The notes under the pieces: model-generated
What the model was told of the DNA's origin: nothing
What the model saw: the letters and a program-made list of their open reading frames with translations, nothing else
Databases searched by the model: none
Program-made: the position numbers and the translations under genes
In this document: piece by piece, positions 25,322 through 35,233 of the stretch
Layout of the letters: each line of letters opens with the position of its first letter
How positions within the stretch are numbered: position 1 is the first letter of the stretch
Assembly (NCBI RefSeq): GCF_037126285.1
Contig: NZ_CP147012.1
Span: 62,001 to 126,000, forward strand
Reading direction: 5' to 3'
Source of the DNA: Bernardetia sp. MNP-M8
GTDB taxonomy: Bacteria > Bacteroidota > Bacteroidia > Cytophagales > Bernardetiaceae
DNA: 64,000 nucleotides

Positions 25322-26590
25322 TTGTTTGACTTAGATAAATGGCAAGAAATATTTTTCACTATAAAACAGAACAAACTGCGTACTTTTCTGACAGCATTTG
25401 GTGTTTTTTGGGGTATTTTTATGCTTGTTTTTATGCTTGGTGCAGGAAGTGGACTTGAAAATGGAGTAAAACAAGAGTTTGCTGGTTTTGCTTCCAATGC
25501 GCTTTTTGTGTGGTCAAGAAAAACAACAATTCCTTATAATGGTTTACAGGCAGGGAGACGTTTTCAATATACGCTTGCTAATGTAGAAGCCCTTCAAAAG
25601 AAAGTCAAAGAAATTGAAGTGGTTGCACCTAGAATAGAAGTAGGAACTGTTCCGATGAGCTATGGAACAAAATATGCGTCCTATTCTATGCGTGGAGAAA
25701 CACCAGAGCTTACTCAAATCAATGCAAAAATTATTTTGGCAGGGCGTTTCTTAAATCAAATTGATATTGACCAAAAAAGAAAAGTAGCCATTTTAGGGCA
25801 ATCTGTTGCAAAAGAACTTTTTGGAACAGAAACAGTAGAAAAAAATCCAGAAAAAATTGTAGGAAAATATTTTAAGGCTAGAAATGTATTTTTTCAGATT
25901 GTAGGAGTTTGTAGAGAAGTGAGAAGTGGAAATAATGCACAAGAAGAAGAAGAAGCTGTTTTTATTCCTGTCACAACAGCACAACAAATTTTTAATATGT
26001 CAGACAAGATAGATTGGTTTGTCTGTACAATAGATCCAAAAGCTGATGCTACGGAAATAGAAAAAGAAGTAAAACTAACTTTAGGAAAATATCATTCTGT
26101 TTCTCCTGAAGATTTTTCTGCGATTGGTTCGTGGAACACAAGCAAAGAGTTTCAAAAATTTGATACTATTTTTATCGCTATTCGTGGTTTTATTTGGTTT
26201 GTAGGAGTGTTTACGCTTTTGGCTGGAATTATTGGAGTAGGTAATATTATGATAATTACGGTAAAAGAACGTACTCGTGAAATTGGTGTCCGAAAAGCTC
26301 TAGGGGCTACACCAAGTTCTATTGTTTCACTTATCTTACAAGAAGCTATTTTTCTGACAGCTCTCCCAGGTTATGTGGGTTTGGTAACAGGAACATCTGT
26401 TGTTTTTGGAGTAAATACCCTTTTAAAGACAATGAAAGCTGAAAATCAGTTTTTTGCTAATCCTTTAATTGAATGGAAAGTAGCTGTTGGAGCTTTAATT
26501 TTATTAATTATTTCAGGAACAATTGCTGGTCTTATCCCTGCAATTTTGGCAGCGAGAGTAAATCCGATTGAGGCTCTTAGAGATGAGTAA
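25322..26590 (+). CDS. MacB-like ABC transporter permease
   Basis: 422 residues from a TTG start. The N-terminus MFDLDKWQEIFFTIKQNKLRTF is a hallmark of this family and supports the TTG. A first helix (about 24-45) is followed by a periplasmic MacB_PCD domain (50-270) and three C-terminal helices (about 290-315, 335-365, 385-410). The cytosolic VKERTREIGVRKALGAT loop is the coupling helix. The family exports or responds to peptides, lipids or drugs together with an ATPase and usually a membrane-fusion protein, neither of which is adjacent. It is the last gene before a strong bidirectional terminator shared with obg. Confidence 0.85.
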   Translation: MFDLDKWQEIFFTIKQNKLRTFLTAFGVFWGIFMLVFMLGAGSGLENGVKQEFAGFASNALFVWSRKTTIPYNGLQAGRRFQYTLANVEALQKKVKEIEVVAPRIEVGTVPMSYGTKYASYSMRGETPELTQINAKIILAGRFLNQIDIDQKRKVAILGQSVAKELFGTETVEKNPEKIVGKYFKARNVFFQIVGVCREVRSGNNAQEEEEAVFIPVTTAQQIFNMSDKIDWFVCTIDPKADATEIEKEVKLTLGKYHSVSPEDFSAIGSWNTSKEFQKFDTIFIAIRGFIWFVGVFTLLAGIIGVGNIMIITVKERTREIGVRKALGATPSSIVSLILQEAIFLTALPGYVGLVTGTSVVFGVNTLLKTMKAENQFFANPLIEWKVAVGALILLIISGTIAGLIPAILAARVNPIEALRDE

Positions 26591-26599
26591 ATTAGTATT

Positions 26600-26641
26600 A
26601 AATCCTCGTTGAGACTCAAATGAATCCATCAACGAGGATTT
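26600..26641. terminator. Bidirectional terminator
   Basis: Perfect 13-bp stem (aaatcctcgttga / tcaacgaggattt) with a 16-base loop and A/T-rich flanks on both sides. It lies between the convergent permease gene and obg. Confidence 0.8.
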
Positions 26642-26652
26642 AATTTAATAAA

Positions 26653-27645
26653 TTACTTATGCAAATTCTCCCAAATTTTATCTTTCAGGACATCTAAATT
26701 TGTTTGAGCGACTGCTGAGATAAAAATATGAGGAATATCTTTTGGCAAATCAGGTTCTAATAGTGTTCTAAGTTCGTCATCTATCAAATCCATTTTTGAA
26801 ATAGCTAAAAGACGTTTTTTGTCTAATAATTCTGGATTGTATTTTTCAAGTTCTCCAACCAAAATATCATATTCTGCTTGAATATTTTTTGTGTCTGCCG
26901 AAATGACAAACAAAAGCATGGAATTTCTTTCAATATGTCTTAAAAAACGTACACCTAAGCCTTTTCCTTCTGCTGCTCCTTCAATAATTCCAGGGATGTC
27001 AGCCATCACAAACGAACGATGATCACGATAAGGAACTACTCCCAAATTAGGAACAAGTGTAGTAAAAGCATAGTTTGCAATCTTTGGTTTGGCCGCCGAA
27101 ACAACGGAAAGCAGCGTCGATTTTCCTGCATTTGGAAAACCTACCAAGCCGACATCTGCCAAAACTTTTAATTCTAGTGTAAACCAATCTTCAACACAAG
27201 GCTCACCTGGTTGAGCATATTCAGGAGCTTGATTGACAGAAGTACGAAAGTGAAAATTACCTAATCCTCCTCGTCCTCCGTTTACTAAAATCACTTCTTG
27301 TCCGTCTTCCAAAACTTCAGCTACTTTTTCACCTGTTTCAGAATTTTTTACAACTGTTCCTAACGGAACTTCCAAAATGGTATCTTCGCCTTGTTTGCCC
27401 GAACTTTTTTGTCCACTTCCATTTCCTCCATCTTCTGCAAAGATGTGTTTTTGGTAACGCAAATGTATAAGTGTCCAAAGTTGGGAATTGGCACGAATGA
27501 TAATATGACCACCTCGCCCACCATCGCCACCATCAGGACCACCCAAAGGAACATGTTTTTCTTTGCGAAAATGTCTAGAACCTGCTCCACCCTTACCAGA
27601 GCGAAGAAATAATTTAACGTAATCTATGAAGTTAGGAGAATCCAA
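26653..27645 (-). CDS. obg: Obg-family GTPase (ribosome assembly)
   Basis: 330 residues. The N-terminal Obg fold (1-155) has the characteristic Gly-rich hairpins ([16 protein letters not shown] and others). It is followed by a G domain with G1 GFPNAGKS, switch [18 protein letters not shown], and G4 near SKMD. Obg binds the large ribosomal subunit and links growth to the stringent response. The C-terminal OCT domain found in Bacillus-type Obg is absent, as in many Bacteroidota. Start at the ATG giving [14 protein letters not shown]. It stands alone on this strand, with an oligomer-repeat region upstream. Confidence 0.95.
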   Translation of the reverse strand: MDSPNFIDYVKLFLRSGKGGAGSRHFRKEKHVPLGGPDGGDGGRGGHIIIRANSQLWTLIHLRYQKHIFAEDGGNGSGQKSSGKQGEDTILEVPLGTVVKNSETGEKVAEVLEDGQEVILVNGGRGGLGNFHFRTSVNQAPEYAQPGEPCVEDWFTLELKVLADVGLVGFPNAGKSTLLSVVSAAKPKIANYAFTTLVPNLGVVPYRDHRSFVMADIPGIIEGAAEGKGLGVRFLRHIERNSMLLFVISADTKNIQAEYDILVGELEKYNPELLDKKRLLAISKMDLIDDELRTLLEPDLPKDIPHIFISAVAQTNLDVLKDKIWENLHK

Positions 27646-27653
27646 ATCTTTTT

Positions 27654-27720
27654 TTCAGTTATCAGTTTTTCAGTTATCAGTAAACAGTCATCAGTAACCA
27701 GTTATTTAATAACCAGTTAA
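27654..27720. repeat. cagttatcag oligomer repeat upstream of obg
   Basis: Repeated cagttatcag / cagtcatcag / ccagttatt units fill the bases just upstream of the obg start. The same unit family occurs before the deacetylase gene (49526-49562, other orientation) and in the rplB-rplW spacer (53588-53632). Confidence 0.65.
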
Positions 27721-27848
27721 TTGCTATTCAATTAGATAATTGTAATAATTTTTTGAGCAAATTGAATAATTGATAAATTAATCAACTATCTATTAATCTA
27801 CAAAGGTAGGAATTTTTGAGTAAGTAATTAGATTAAAATTTTCAGAAA

Positions 27849-28511
27849 TTAAACCAACTGATGTTTAAAAGCAAATTTTATCAACCCAACCACATTTTTC
27901 ACATTGATTTTCTGTAAAATATTTTTTCGGTGTGTTTCTACAGTTCTTGTACTAATAAAAAGAGTTTCTGCTATTTCTGCACTTGAATATTCTTTACAGA
28001 TAAGTTGTACAATTTCAGTTTCTCGTTTGGTAAGAGAATTGGCAGGAGTTTCGTGATTTTGTTCTTTTTTCTTTTGCATAATAACCTCTAAAACTTCTGG
28101 GCTATAATGCGAACTTCCTTCTGCTACTTTTTTTATTGCTTTTATAAGTTCTTTTCTGCCAATATTCTTCAAAATATAACCTTCTGCTTCTACTGCCAAA
28201 ATCTGTTCTATTAAAGCTCTTTCATCATGCATTGTCAAAACCAAAACCTTCAAATCTGGAAAACGAAGTTTGGCTAATCGTGTCAGTTCTACACCATCCA
28301 TTTGAGGCATACTAATATCAGTCAATAAAACATCAATAGGAATATTATTGTCTGCTTGTTTTTGTAAAATTTCTAAAGCTGTTTTTCCATTTGTTGCCTC
28401 AGCAATAATTTCAATATCAGGTTCTCTTTTTAATAGCGAACGAATTCCATCCAAAAGCATTTGGTGGTCATCAGTAAGGAGTAATTTTATGGTTTGTTTT
28501 TCTTCCTGCAT
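27849..28511 (-). CDS. NarL/LuxR-type response regulator
   Basis: 220 residues from the ATG at 28511 (MQEEKQTIKLLLTDDHQM); a GTG 57 bases upstream would add 19 untypical residues. The receiver domain has the acidic pair in LLTDDHQ, the phosphorylated Asp in VLLTDISMPQMDG, a Thr in VLTMHD and the Lys in YILKN. The C-terminal LuxR helix-turn-helix reads SLTKRETEIVQLICKEYSSAEIAETLFISTRTVETHRKNIL. The cognate kinase gene lies directly upstream on the same strand. Its targets are unknown, but the divergent phosphatase gene nearby is a candidate. Confidence 0.9.
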   Translation of the reverse strand: MQEEKQTIKLLLTDDHQMLLDGIRSLLKREPDIEIIAEATNGKTALEILQKQADNNIPIDVLLTDISMPQMDGVELTRLAKLRFPDLKVLVLTMHDERALIEQILAVEAEGYILKNIGRKELIKAIKKVAEGSSHYSPEVLEVIMQKKKEQNHETPANSLTKRETEIVQLICKEYSSAEIAETLFISTRTVETHRKNILQKINVKNVVGLIKFAFKHQLV

Positions 28512-28589
28512 TTTTTCTGTGCCAATTAAATTAAAACGAATACTCAAGTATTCACTACATTTTCTCACGCTAAATTGTAAAGTACATTT

Positions 28590-30488
28590 TTATTTATAGG
28601 GGAAAGTTATGTGTATAGTCATTCCATTTTTACTCAAAATATCAATTTTTCCTTTTGCCATAGCTACTCTTGAATGAATATTCTTCCATCCCAATCCCTT
28701 ACTTTCTGTAATCTGAGTGGTTTCAAATCCTTTTCCATTGTCTTTCAAAAGTAATAAAATTTCAGGATTTGCATCTTCTATTTTTTGATTTAATGTAATT
28801 TCAAACTGATTAGCTTCTGCATGTTTGAGTGAATTTCCGATTACTTCTTGTACAATTCTGAAAATAGAAACCTCTAAAGAAGAATTTAAACGCTCCTGCA
28901 ATGATTCTTGATTTATGAGATTTGTTAAAAAACTGATTTTCATTTTATTGTTTTCTACCTCATTTATATTTTGTATTAAGTCTTTAATAGCTGAAACTAA
29001 TCCCTGTTCAATGAGTGCATAAGGCATCATTTGATGAGAGACATTACGAATTTCTTTACAAGCTAAATCCAATGTTTGCACTGATTTTTCAAATGTCTCT
29101 TTATCTTCTTGTCTTTCTTCTTCATTTGTACCCAGTTCAATCAAAGGCTCTAAAGAAGAAACCTGCATTCTAGCCACTGCCAAAAGTTGTCCTAAACCGT
29201 CATGCAAATCAGCTGCAATGCGTTTACGTTCTTGCTCTTGAGCTTCTACAAGTGCTGCAAAATAAAAATTATCTTTTTCAGCAAGTTGTATTTTTTGTTT
29301 GTATTGATTTCTCTTCTGATTTAAAATAATTCCTACTGTTGATAGAATTAGTATGAAAATAAAACTTCCAATCTGTATTCGTTCTCTATTTTTTGCTTGT
29401 GAGAGTTCTAGACTTTTAATCTGATTTTCTTGGTTGAGTGTAATTATTTCCTGCTCTTTTTTCTCTGTTTCATATTTTTCTCGTAGTCGTGCTATTTCTT
29501 TTTGATTAGATTCATTTAAGATACTATCTTGTAAATTCTGTCTTTTTGTTCGATACTGATATGCTTCTTTAAATTGACTTTGTTTTTCATAATAATTTGC
29601 TAACGAATTATAGGTATTGCTAATAAGTGGTTTTGCATTAATCTCAAAAGCTATTTCTAAAGCTGTTTCTAAATATGGTTTTGCTTTCTTAAACTCTTTT
29701 TTCTCCATATAAACTCCACCAATATTCAGACTAGAAAGAACAATTCCACCTTTGTTTTTTTGTTTTTTATCAATTTCTAAAGTCATTTTGGAATAATACA
29801 GTGAGCTGTCATAATTTTGACGCAATGCGTGCCATTCTCCTAAATTACCAAAAGCAGTAGCAAAAACACTTGAATCTTGTATAATTTTCCCTTTTTCAAG
29901 GGCAGCAAAATAATACGGTTTTGCCTCTTCATATTCTTCTAATTCTTGATGAACTACACCTATATTATTTAGAATCATTCCCGAACCTTTGTGCATTTTT
30001 ATTTCCTCACAAATTTCTAAAGCATCCTTATAGTAAGGCAATGCACGCTCAAAATTTCCTGTATTCTTGTATAAAAGTCCTATATCATTATTTAGACTTG
30101 CTAAACTTACTTTATTGTCAGTTTCTTTTTGTAGAGGCAAAGCCAATAAAAACACATGTAAAGCCTCTTGATAATCTCCTTCGTGCTTCAAAAACATTCC
30201 TAACAAATTCAAGGACGGGGCAAGAATATACGATTGTTTAGGAGTAGCTTCTAAGATAGCTTCTTTTACATATTTTTTTGCTTTTTGAGGCTCAGAATAC
30301 CTGTAAGCATACGCCAAATTATAGAGGGTATGTGCCTTTGCAGTATCTGTTTGGGTAGGCAATATATGTTTTAAACTATCTATTCGTTTTTGTATGTTTT
30401 GTTCATTTTTTTGAGCAAAGCAAAAGGTATTGACTAAAAATAAAGTGAGTAACAAAATTGAAAAAAAAATAATTCTAGTATGCCTCAT
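28590..30488 (-). CDS. TPR-containing sensor histidine kinase (HisKA_3 type)
   Basis: 632 residues. Signal peptide (ending FCFAQ), then about six tetratricopeptide repeats in the periplasm (about 50-320), a coiled stretch, a membrane helix (about 368-388) and the kinase. The phosphoacceptor His is in RIAADLHDGLGQLLA (near residue 425). The ATPase has the N box FRIVQEVIGNSLKHAEA, the G1-like DNGKGFE and the G2 GLGWKNIHSRV. This layout is typical of Bacteroidota NarX/DesK-like kinases that sense through TPR interactions. It is transcribed with the response regulator (gap under 80 bases). The signal is unknown. Confidence 0.9.
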   Translation of the reverse strand: MRHTRIIFFSILLLTLFLVNTFCFAQKNEQNIQKRIDSLKHILPTQTDTAKAHTLYNLAYAYRYSEPQKAKKYVKEAILEATPKQSYILAPSLNLLGMFLKHEGDYQEALHVFLLALPLQKETDNKVSLASLNNDIGLLYKNTGNFERALPYYKDALEICEEIKMHKGSGMILNNIGVVHQELEEYEEAKPYYFAALEKGKIIQDSSVFATAFGNLGEWHALRQNYDSSLYYSKMTLEIDKKQKNKGGIVLSSLNIGGVYMEKKEFKKAKPYLETALEIAFEINAKPLISNTYNSLANYYEKQSQFKEAYQYRTKRQNLQDSILNESNQKEIARLREKYETEKKEQEIITLNQENQIKSLELSQAKNRERIQIGSFIFILILSTVGIILNQKRNQYKQKIQLAEKDNFYFAALVEAQEQERKRIAADLHDGLGQLLAVARMQVSSLEPLIELGTNEEERQEDKETFEKSVQTLDLACKEIRNVSHQMMPYALIEQGLVSAIKDLIQNINEVENNKMKISFLTNLINQESLQERLNSSLEVSIFRIVQEVIGNSLKHAEANQFEITLNQKIEDANPEILLLLKDNGKGFETTQITESKGLGWKNIHSRVAMAKGKIDILSKNGMTIHITFPYK

Positions 30489-30702
30489 AAGATAAATGGA
30501 TTAATGAATAAGACTTAATTCCAAATCTAATATAATTATTTTTTTAATTAATTTATGAATTTATAGAGATATAATTAATATACTTAACTGCATTAATCAA
30601 CAATTAGATTGTATTTCTCAGATAGATTAACTATTTTTAGTCTTAGAGAATTCCCTTATTCTCTTTCTATTAATTTTTGTTCAGATATTTTATTTTTTTC
30701 CC

Positions 30703-33700
30703 TTGAAAAAATTATTTTCTTCTTTTACTATAAATCACATTAAAAATAATTTTAAGTCAAAACATATTGTTTTTTCTTATTTGTTTTTTCTATGCTTTTT
30801 GATTTATATTCCTTTAAAGGCACAAGTAGGAAAACCATTTATCCATAACTATACATCAAAAGAATACAAAGCACATGTTCAGAACTGGAGCTTGACACAA
30901 GATGGTCGTGGTGTAATATATATAGGAAATGGTGATGGTGTTTTAGAGTTTGATGGAAATAATTGGCGAATAATTCCTATTACTAAGAGTAAAGGAACTT
31001 CTTTTTCAATGTTTTATCCCAACTTTGCAGAAGAACAGAAAAATAAAGTATATGTTGGCTCAACAAACGAATTTGGCTACCTCTCTTCTAATCAAGAAGG
31101 GTATTTAGAATATCAATCTTTGAGTGATTTATTAGATAGTATTCCTCAGTTTGATAGAATTTTGAAGATTGTTCAGCAAAAAACAGAAACAAGCAATGAG
31201 CTTATTTTCTACGCTATGTCATTACGAAAGTTTTTTGTTTTAGAAGATAATGGAAAAAACATAAAAATAGATACTATTTCTTATAATGCCTATCAAGTTA
31301 TTTTTGATGTAAATCAACGAGCTTATTTTTGGGATTTTAATAAAGGAGTTCAAAAGCTTGAAAATAAAAAGTTTTCGCCTATTTCAGCTAATTCATTTTA
31401 TCAAAATCATATTGTTGATTTTGTATTAAAAGAAAATGAAAATTCCTATCTTATATATGCTAGAGAATATACTCGTGCAGAAGATAGAAGAATTACAGTT
31501 ATCAACAGAAAATTATATCGTGTTTCTAGCTCTAAGTTTGATACCAGCGAACCACAAGATATTTCAGAAGAATACCCTGAATTTTTAAGTTTTTTACAAG
31601 AAACGAAATATACGTATGGAGTGTATAATAAGGTTGTTCGCTTGCCTTCCAACAAAATAGCTGTTTTAGACACACGAAGTGGAATTTATATTTTAGATGA
31701 AAAAGGCATTCTACAGCAAAAAATTGTAGAAGAAACTGGACTTCTGACAAATGCTATTTATGATATGATTGTTACAGACAAAGGAAATTTGTTTGTAGCG
31801 ATGAATAAAGGAGTAGCTCATGTAGAAACAGCTTCTCCAATCTCGTTTTGGGATAAAAATTCAGGCTTAGATGGAGTTGTAGAAGCAATACATTATTTTG
31901 AGGGTAAAACTTATGTTGCAACTCATCAAGGTTTGTACTATTTAGATGGAGATAAAGCAAAAAGAATAAAAGGAGATACACCATTTGATACTCAGACTTG
32001 GGCTTTTACTCGTTTTACACCTGTTTCTAAAGATGGTACACCTCAAAAAGAACAGCTTTTAGTAAGTGATAATTATGGATTACATCAAATTACAGACTCA
32101 ACTGCAAAGCGAGTATTCATAAATAGAGATAATATTTTTGATTTTTATCAATCTGAGAAAAACCCCAATCGTATTTTCTTACTTACTGGAAATGGTGTAA
32201 ATGCTATACGATATGAAAATGGCAAATGGACAAATGAAGGACGAATAAAAGATTTGAATGATGATGTTCGAATGATGGCAGAAGATAAAAATGGTAATCT
32301 TTGGTTAGGAACATTTAGAAATGGTGCTATCAAAATCCCTTATTATGAAAAGCCTGAAGAAATTACGGCTGATAAAATAAAATATTACAAAGAAGAACAA
32401 GGATTTTTATCACTCAAAAACGTATTAGTTTATCCTTTCAAAGATGAAATTATTTTTGCAACAGAAACAGGATTATATAAATACGATGAAACAACTGATA
32501 AAATGATTTCTGCACCAGAGCTAGAAGGTACAACTCTTACAGATAAAAGCAGAGATATTTTTTCATTTACAGAGGCTTCTAATGGTGATTTGTGGTATGC
32601 TGGTCTTCAAAGTGCAACAGGTGCAATCGGAATAGCAAAAAAACAAGCTGATGGAAGTTATCAGTTATATGAAACTCCTTTTAAGAAAATACCTGAAATG
32701 ATGGTTTTGGGTCATTATTTAGCTCCTGACGGAACCATGTGGTTTGGAGGTTCAGAGGGAGTTTTTAGATATGACCCAAAAGCAGATACTGACTATTATA
32801 AAGCAAGAAATATTTTGATTCGTAAGGTTCAAATAGGTAAAGATTCTGTTATTTATGGTGGATTTGCACAAAAGTATCTTACTAATAAAAATCCTTCCTA
32901 TCAAGTTATTTCATTAGATGAAGATTTATCGTATGAATTTAATTCCCTTACTTTTGAATTTGCGTTACCTGATTTTGGAGAAGGGAAAAACAATTATCGT
33001 TATCGTTTGAAGGGATTTAATGAGCAATGGAGCGAATGGACAACGGATAGTAAAGCCATTTATACTAATCTTTTCGAAGGAAAATATACCTTTGAAGTAG
33101 AAGGAAAAAATGGATATGAACAGGTAAGTAATATTGCTGGTTATTCTTTTGAGATAACTCCTCCTTGGTATCGCATGTGGTGGGCATATATTGTATATAG
33201 TATTTTTGCGATTGCTTTAGTTTGGCTTGTAGTAAAATGGAATACTCGTCGTTTAGAGAAAGAAAAAGCTAATTTAGAATCAATTGTGCAACAGCGAACT
33301 GCCGAAATTCAGCAACAGAAAGAAGAAATAGAACAACAAGCCAATAATGTAATGCTTGCCAATGCTGAAATAAACCAACAAAAAGAAGAGATTGAAGCAC
33401 AAGCAGAAAGTTTGAGAGAAGCAAATTTATCTATTACAGAACAAAATGAAGAAATCTATCTTCAAAAAGAGGAAGTAGAAAAATCATACAAAAACATTCA
33501 AATACTTTCTGAAATTGGTCAGAAAATTACTCAAATCTTGAATCAAAAAGATTTGGTAAAAACTGTTTATAGTAATGTAAATGCACTGATGCCAGCCGAG
33601 TTTTTTGGTATTGGACTTTACAATCCACAATTACAACGTATTGAGTTCTCTGGTTTTATAGAGAATGATGAAGAAATGCCTTTTCATTATGATAGATTAG

Positions 33701-34803
33701 AGGAAGCTGAAAGTAAAGCTGTCATTTGCTTCACACAGCAAAAAGAACTTATCGAAAATGATTTTCTAGCACATTTACAAAAAATTCAGGAAGAAAAAGG
33801 AGAAGAGTTTATTGCTAAAGTAGGACAGATTCCTCAATCTTTTGTTTATCTTCCTTTGTTTGTAGAGCAAAAACCAGTTGGAGTAATTACGGTTCAGAGC
33901 TTAGAAAAAAATGCCTATGGCGAACAACAGCTTACCATTCTCAGAACACTTGCAGCCTATACATCAATTGCTTTAGACAATGTTTCTGCTTATCAAATGA
34001 TTGAAGAAAAGAATCGTAATATTACTGATTCTATTCGTTATGCAAATACTATTCAGGGAGCAGTTTTGCCTCATCAAAATGAATTTGCAAAATTATTTAA
34101 AGAACATTTTATACTCTACAATCCAAAAGACATTGTTTCAGGTGATTTTTATTGGCTAGCTCACAAAAAAGGAATTACCTACTTGGCAGCTATTGATTGT
34201 ACTGGACACGGAGTTCCAGGGGCATTTATGTCTATGATAGGACACTCTATTTTAACAGAAATAATTAATGAAACTCCAAATGCTAATCCATCTCAAATTT
34301 TGGAAGACATGAATAAGCGTTTGGTAGCAGCTCTTCATCAAAATCAAGAATCAAATTCTGATGGAATGGATATGTGTTTATGTGCTTTTCATATTGCAGA
34401 ATCAGAAAATAATTCAACCGTAAAAATAGAATATGCAGGAGCAAAAAGAGCTTTATATTATGCTTTACCACCATCACACTCTAGTACAGAAAAAACTGAG
34501 TTGAAAATTGTATCAGCTACCAGACGTTCTATTGGAGGAAAGCAGTATCTTGAAAAGCCATTTGAAAACAACGAGTTTCAAGTTCCAAAAGGCTCTACTT
34601 TTTATCTTACTACCGACGGTTATGTTGATCAAAATAATCCAAGTGGAGACAAAATTGGAACACTCAAGTTTTTGAATATAATGAATCAAATTTCAAATAA
34701 ATCACTTGCTGAGCAACATTTATTTTTAGTAGATTATTTGGATAATTTTCAACAAACAACTAATCAGCGTGATGATATTACAATTATCGGAATTAGAGTT
34801 TAA
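30703..34803 (+). CDS. Reg_prop / Y_Y_Y sensor with GAF and SpoIIE-type phosphatase
   Basis: 1366 residues from a TTG start. A signal segment (about 22-41) is followed by a periplasmic two-component-type propeller (about 45-745, blades such as GVIYIGNGDGVLEFDGNNW), a Y_Y_Y domain (about 755-820) and a membrane helix (825-845). Inside the cell come a Gln/Glu-rich coiled coil (850-930), a GAF-like domain (about 935-1090) and a PP2C/SpoIIE Ser/Thr phosphatase (1110-1366). The phosphatase has DIVSGDFYWL, IDCTGHGVPGAFMSMIG and, near the end, QRDDITIIGIRV, all metal-binding motifs. Such proteins usually act on anti-sigma-factor antagonists of the STAS type. It is divergent from the kinase, and a strong terminator follows. 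Confidence 0.9.
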   Translation: MKKLFSSFTINHIKNNFKSKHIVFSYLFFLCFLIYIPLKAQVGKPFIHNYTSKEYKAHVQNWSLTQDGRGVIYIGNGDGVLEFDGNNWRIIPITKSKGTSFSMFYPNFAEEQKNKVYVGSTNEFGYLSSNQEGYLEYQSLSDLLDSIPQFDRILKIVQQKTETSNELIFYAMSLRKFFVLEDNGKNIKIDTISYNAYQVIFDVNQRAYFWDFNKGVQKLENKKFSPISANSFYQNHIVDFVLKENENSYLIYAREYTRAEDRRITVINRKLYRVSSSKFDTSEPQDISEEYPEFLSFLQETKYTYGVYNKVVRLPSNKIAVLDTRSGIYILDEKGILQQKIVEETGLLTNAIYDMIVTDKGNLFVAMNKGVAHVETASPISFWDKNSGLDGVVEAIHYFEGKTYVATHQGLYYLDGDKAKRIKGDTPFDTQTWAFTRFTPVSKDGTPQKEQLLVSDNYGLHQITDSTAKRVFINRDNIFDFYQSEKNPNRIFLLTGNGVNAIRYENGKWTNEGRIKDLNDDVRMMAEDKNGNLWLGTFRNGAIKIPYYEKPEEITADKIKYYKEEQGFLSLKNVLVYPFKDEIIFATETGLYKYDETTDKMISAPELEGTTLTDKSRDIFSFTEASNGDLWYAGLQSATGAIGIAKKQADGSYQLYETPFKKIPEMMVLGHYLAPDGTMWFGGSEGVFRYDPKADTDYYKARNILIRKVQIGKDSVIYGGFAQKYLTNKNPSYQVISLDEDLSYEFNSLTFEFALPDFGEGKNNYRYRLKGFNEQWSEWTTDSKAIYTNLFEGKYTFEVEGKNGYEQVSNIAGYSFEITPPWYRMWWAYIVYSIFAIALVWLVVKWNTRRLEKEKANLESIVQQRTAEIQQQKEEIEQQANNVMLANAEINQQKEEIEAQAESLREANLSITEQNEEIYLQKEEVEKSYKNIQILSEIGQKITQILNQKDLVKTVYSNVNALMPAEFFGIGLYNPQLQRIEFSGFIENDEEMPFHYDRLEEAESKAVICFTQQKELIENDFLAHLQKIQEEKGEEFIAKVGQIPQSFVYLPLFVEQKPVGVITVQSLEKNAYGEQQLTILRTLAAYTSIALDNVSAYQMIEEKNRNITDSIRYANTIQGAVLPHQNEFAKLFKEHFILYNPKDIVSGDFYWLAHKKGITYLAAIDCTGHGVPGAFMSMIGHSILTEIINETPNANPSQILEDMNKRLVAALHQNQESNSDGMDMCLCAFHIAESENNSTVKIEYAGAKRALYYALPPSHSSTEKTELKIVSATRRSIGGKQYLEKPFENNEFQVPKGSTFYLTTDGYVDQNNPSGDKIGTLKFLNIMNQISNKSLAEQHLFLVDYLDNFQQTTNQRDDITIIGIRV

Positions 34804-34833
34804 GACATCAACTAAAATTTAAGATATAAACTG

Positions 34834-34871
34834 AAAAACGAGTTAGATAATCTATTATCCAACTCGTTTTT
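34834..34871. terminator. Bidirectional terminator
   Basis: 16-bp stem (aaaaacgagttagata / tatccaactcgttttt, one G-T wobble) with a 6-base loop, ending in six T. It lies between the phosphatase gene and the convergent small gene of the V4R operon. Confidence 0.85.
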
Positions 34872-34894
34872 TATTGTTTCTTGCTATTTTAAAA

Positions 34895-35203
34895 CTAATT
34901 TTCTATCCAGTTTACAAGTTCTTGTTCTATTTTTTCAACTAAACTCAAATCTGTTTTTGCAATTGTAATAAAAAACTGATTCCCTTCTATTACTCCTGTA
35001 ATCTCTAAAATATCTTCTAGTTTTAATTTGAAAGAATCTTTTGCTAAAGGAGAAAATGAAGAAAAGTTTTGAATTTCTAAATAACCATAATCTTCTAATT
35101 GATGCAATAATTTTTTATCAATCAATTTAGAAAGTGTATAGCAATTTCGTATAAATCTGCGACAGTTTTTGATTTGTTTTATTTCGAAATAATTGTTCAT
35201 CAA
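34895..35203 (-). CDS. Small protein of the V4R operon, unknown
   Basis: 102 residues, no signal or membrane segment. The pattern is mixed: an N-terminal helix with CRRFIRNCYTLSKLIDKKLL, then strands EIQNFSSF and LEDILEITGVIEGNQFFITIAK, and a C-terminal helix VEKIEQELVNWIEN. It is the third gene of a three-gene operon, starting 30 bases after the V4R-like gene. Two Cys near residues 14 and 21 are notable, but a metal site cannot be claimed. I do not recognise the family. Confidence 0.6.
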   Translation of the reverse strand: MMNNYFEIKQIKNCRRFIRNCYTLSKLIDKKLLHQLEDYGYLEIQNFSSFSPLAKDSFKLKLEDILEITGVIEGNQFFITIAKTDLSLVEKIEQELVNWIEN

Positions 35204-35233
35204 AATAATAAAACTAATTTGAGTTTGTAAGTC

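Noticed and set aside
27360-27612. Two ORFs inside obg in other frames
   Set aside because: Obg is fully conserved here, so these are shadows.
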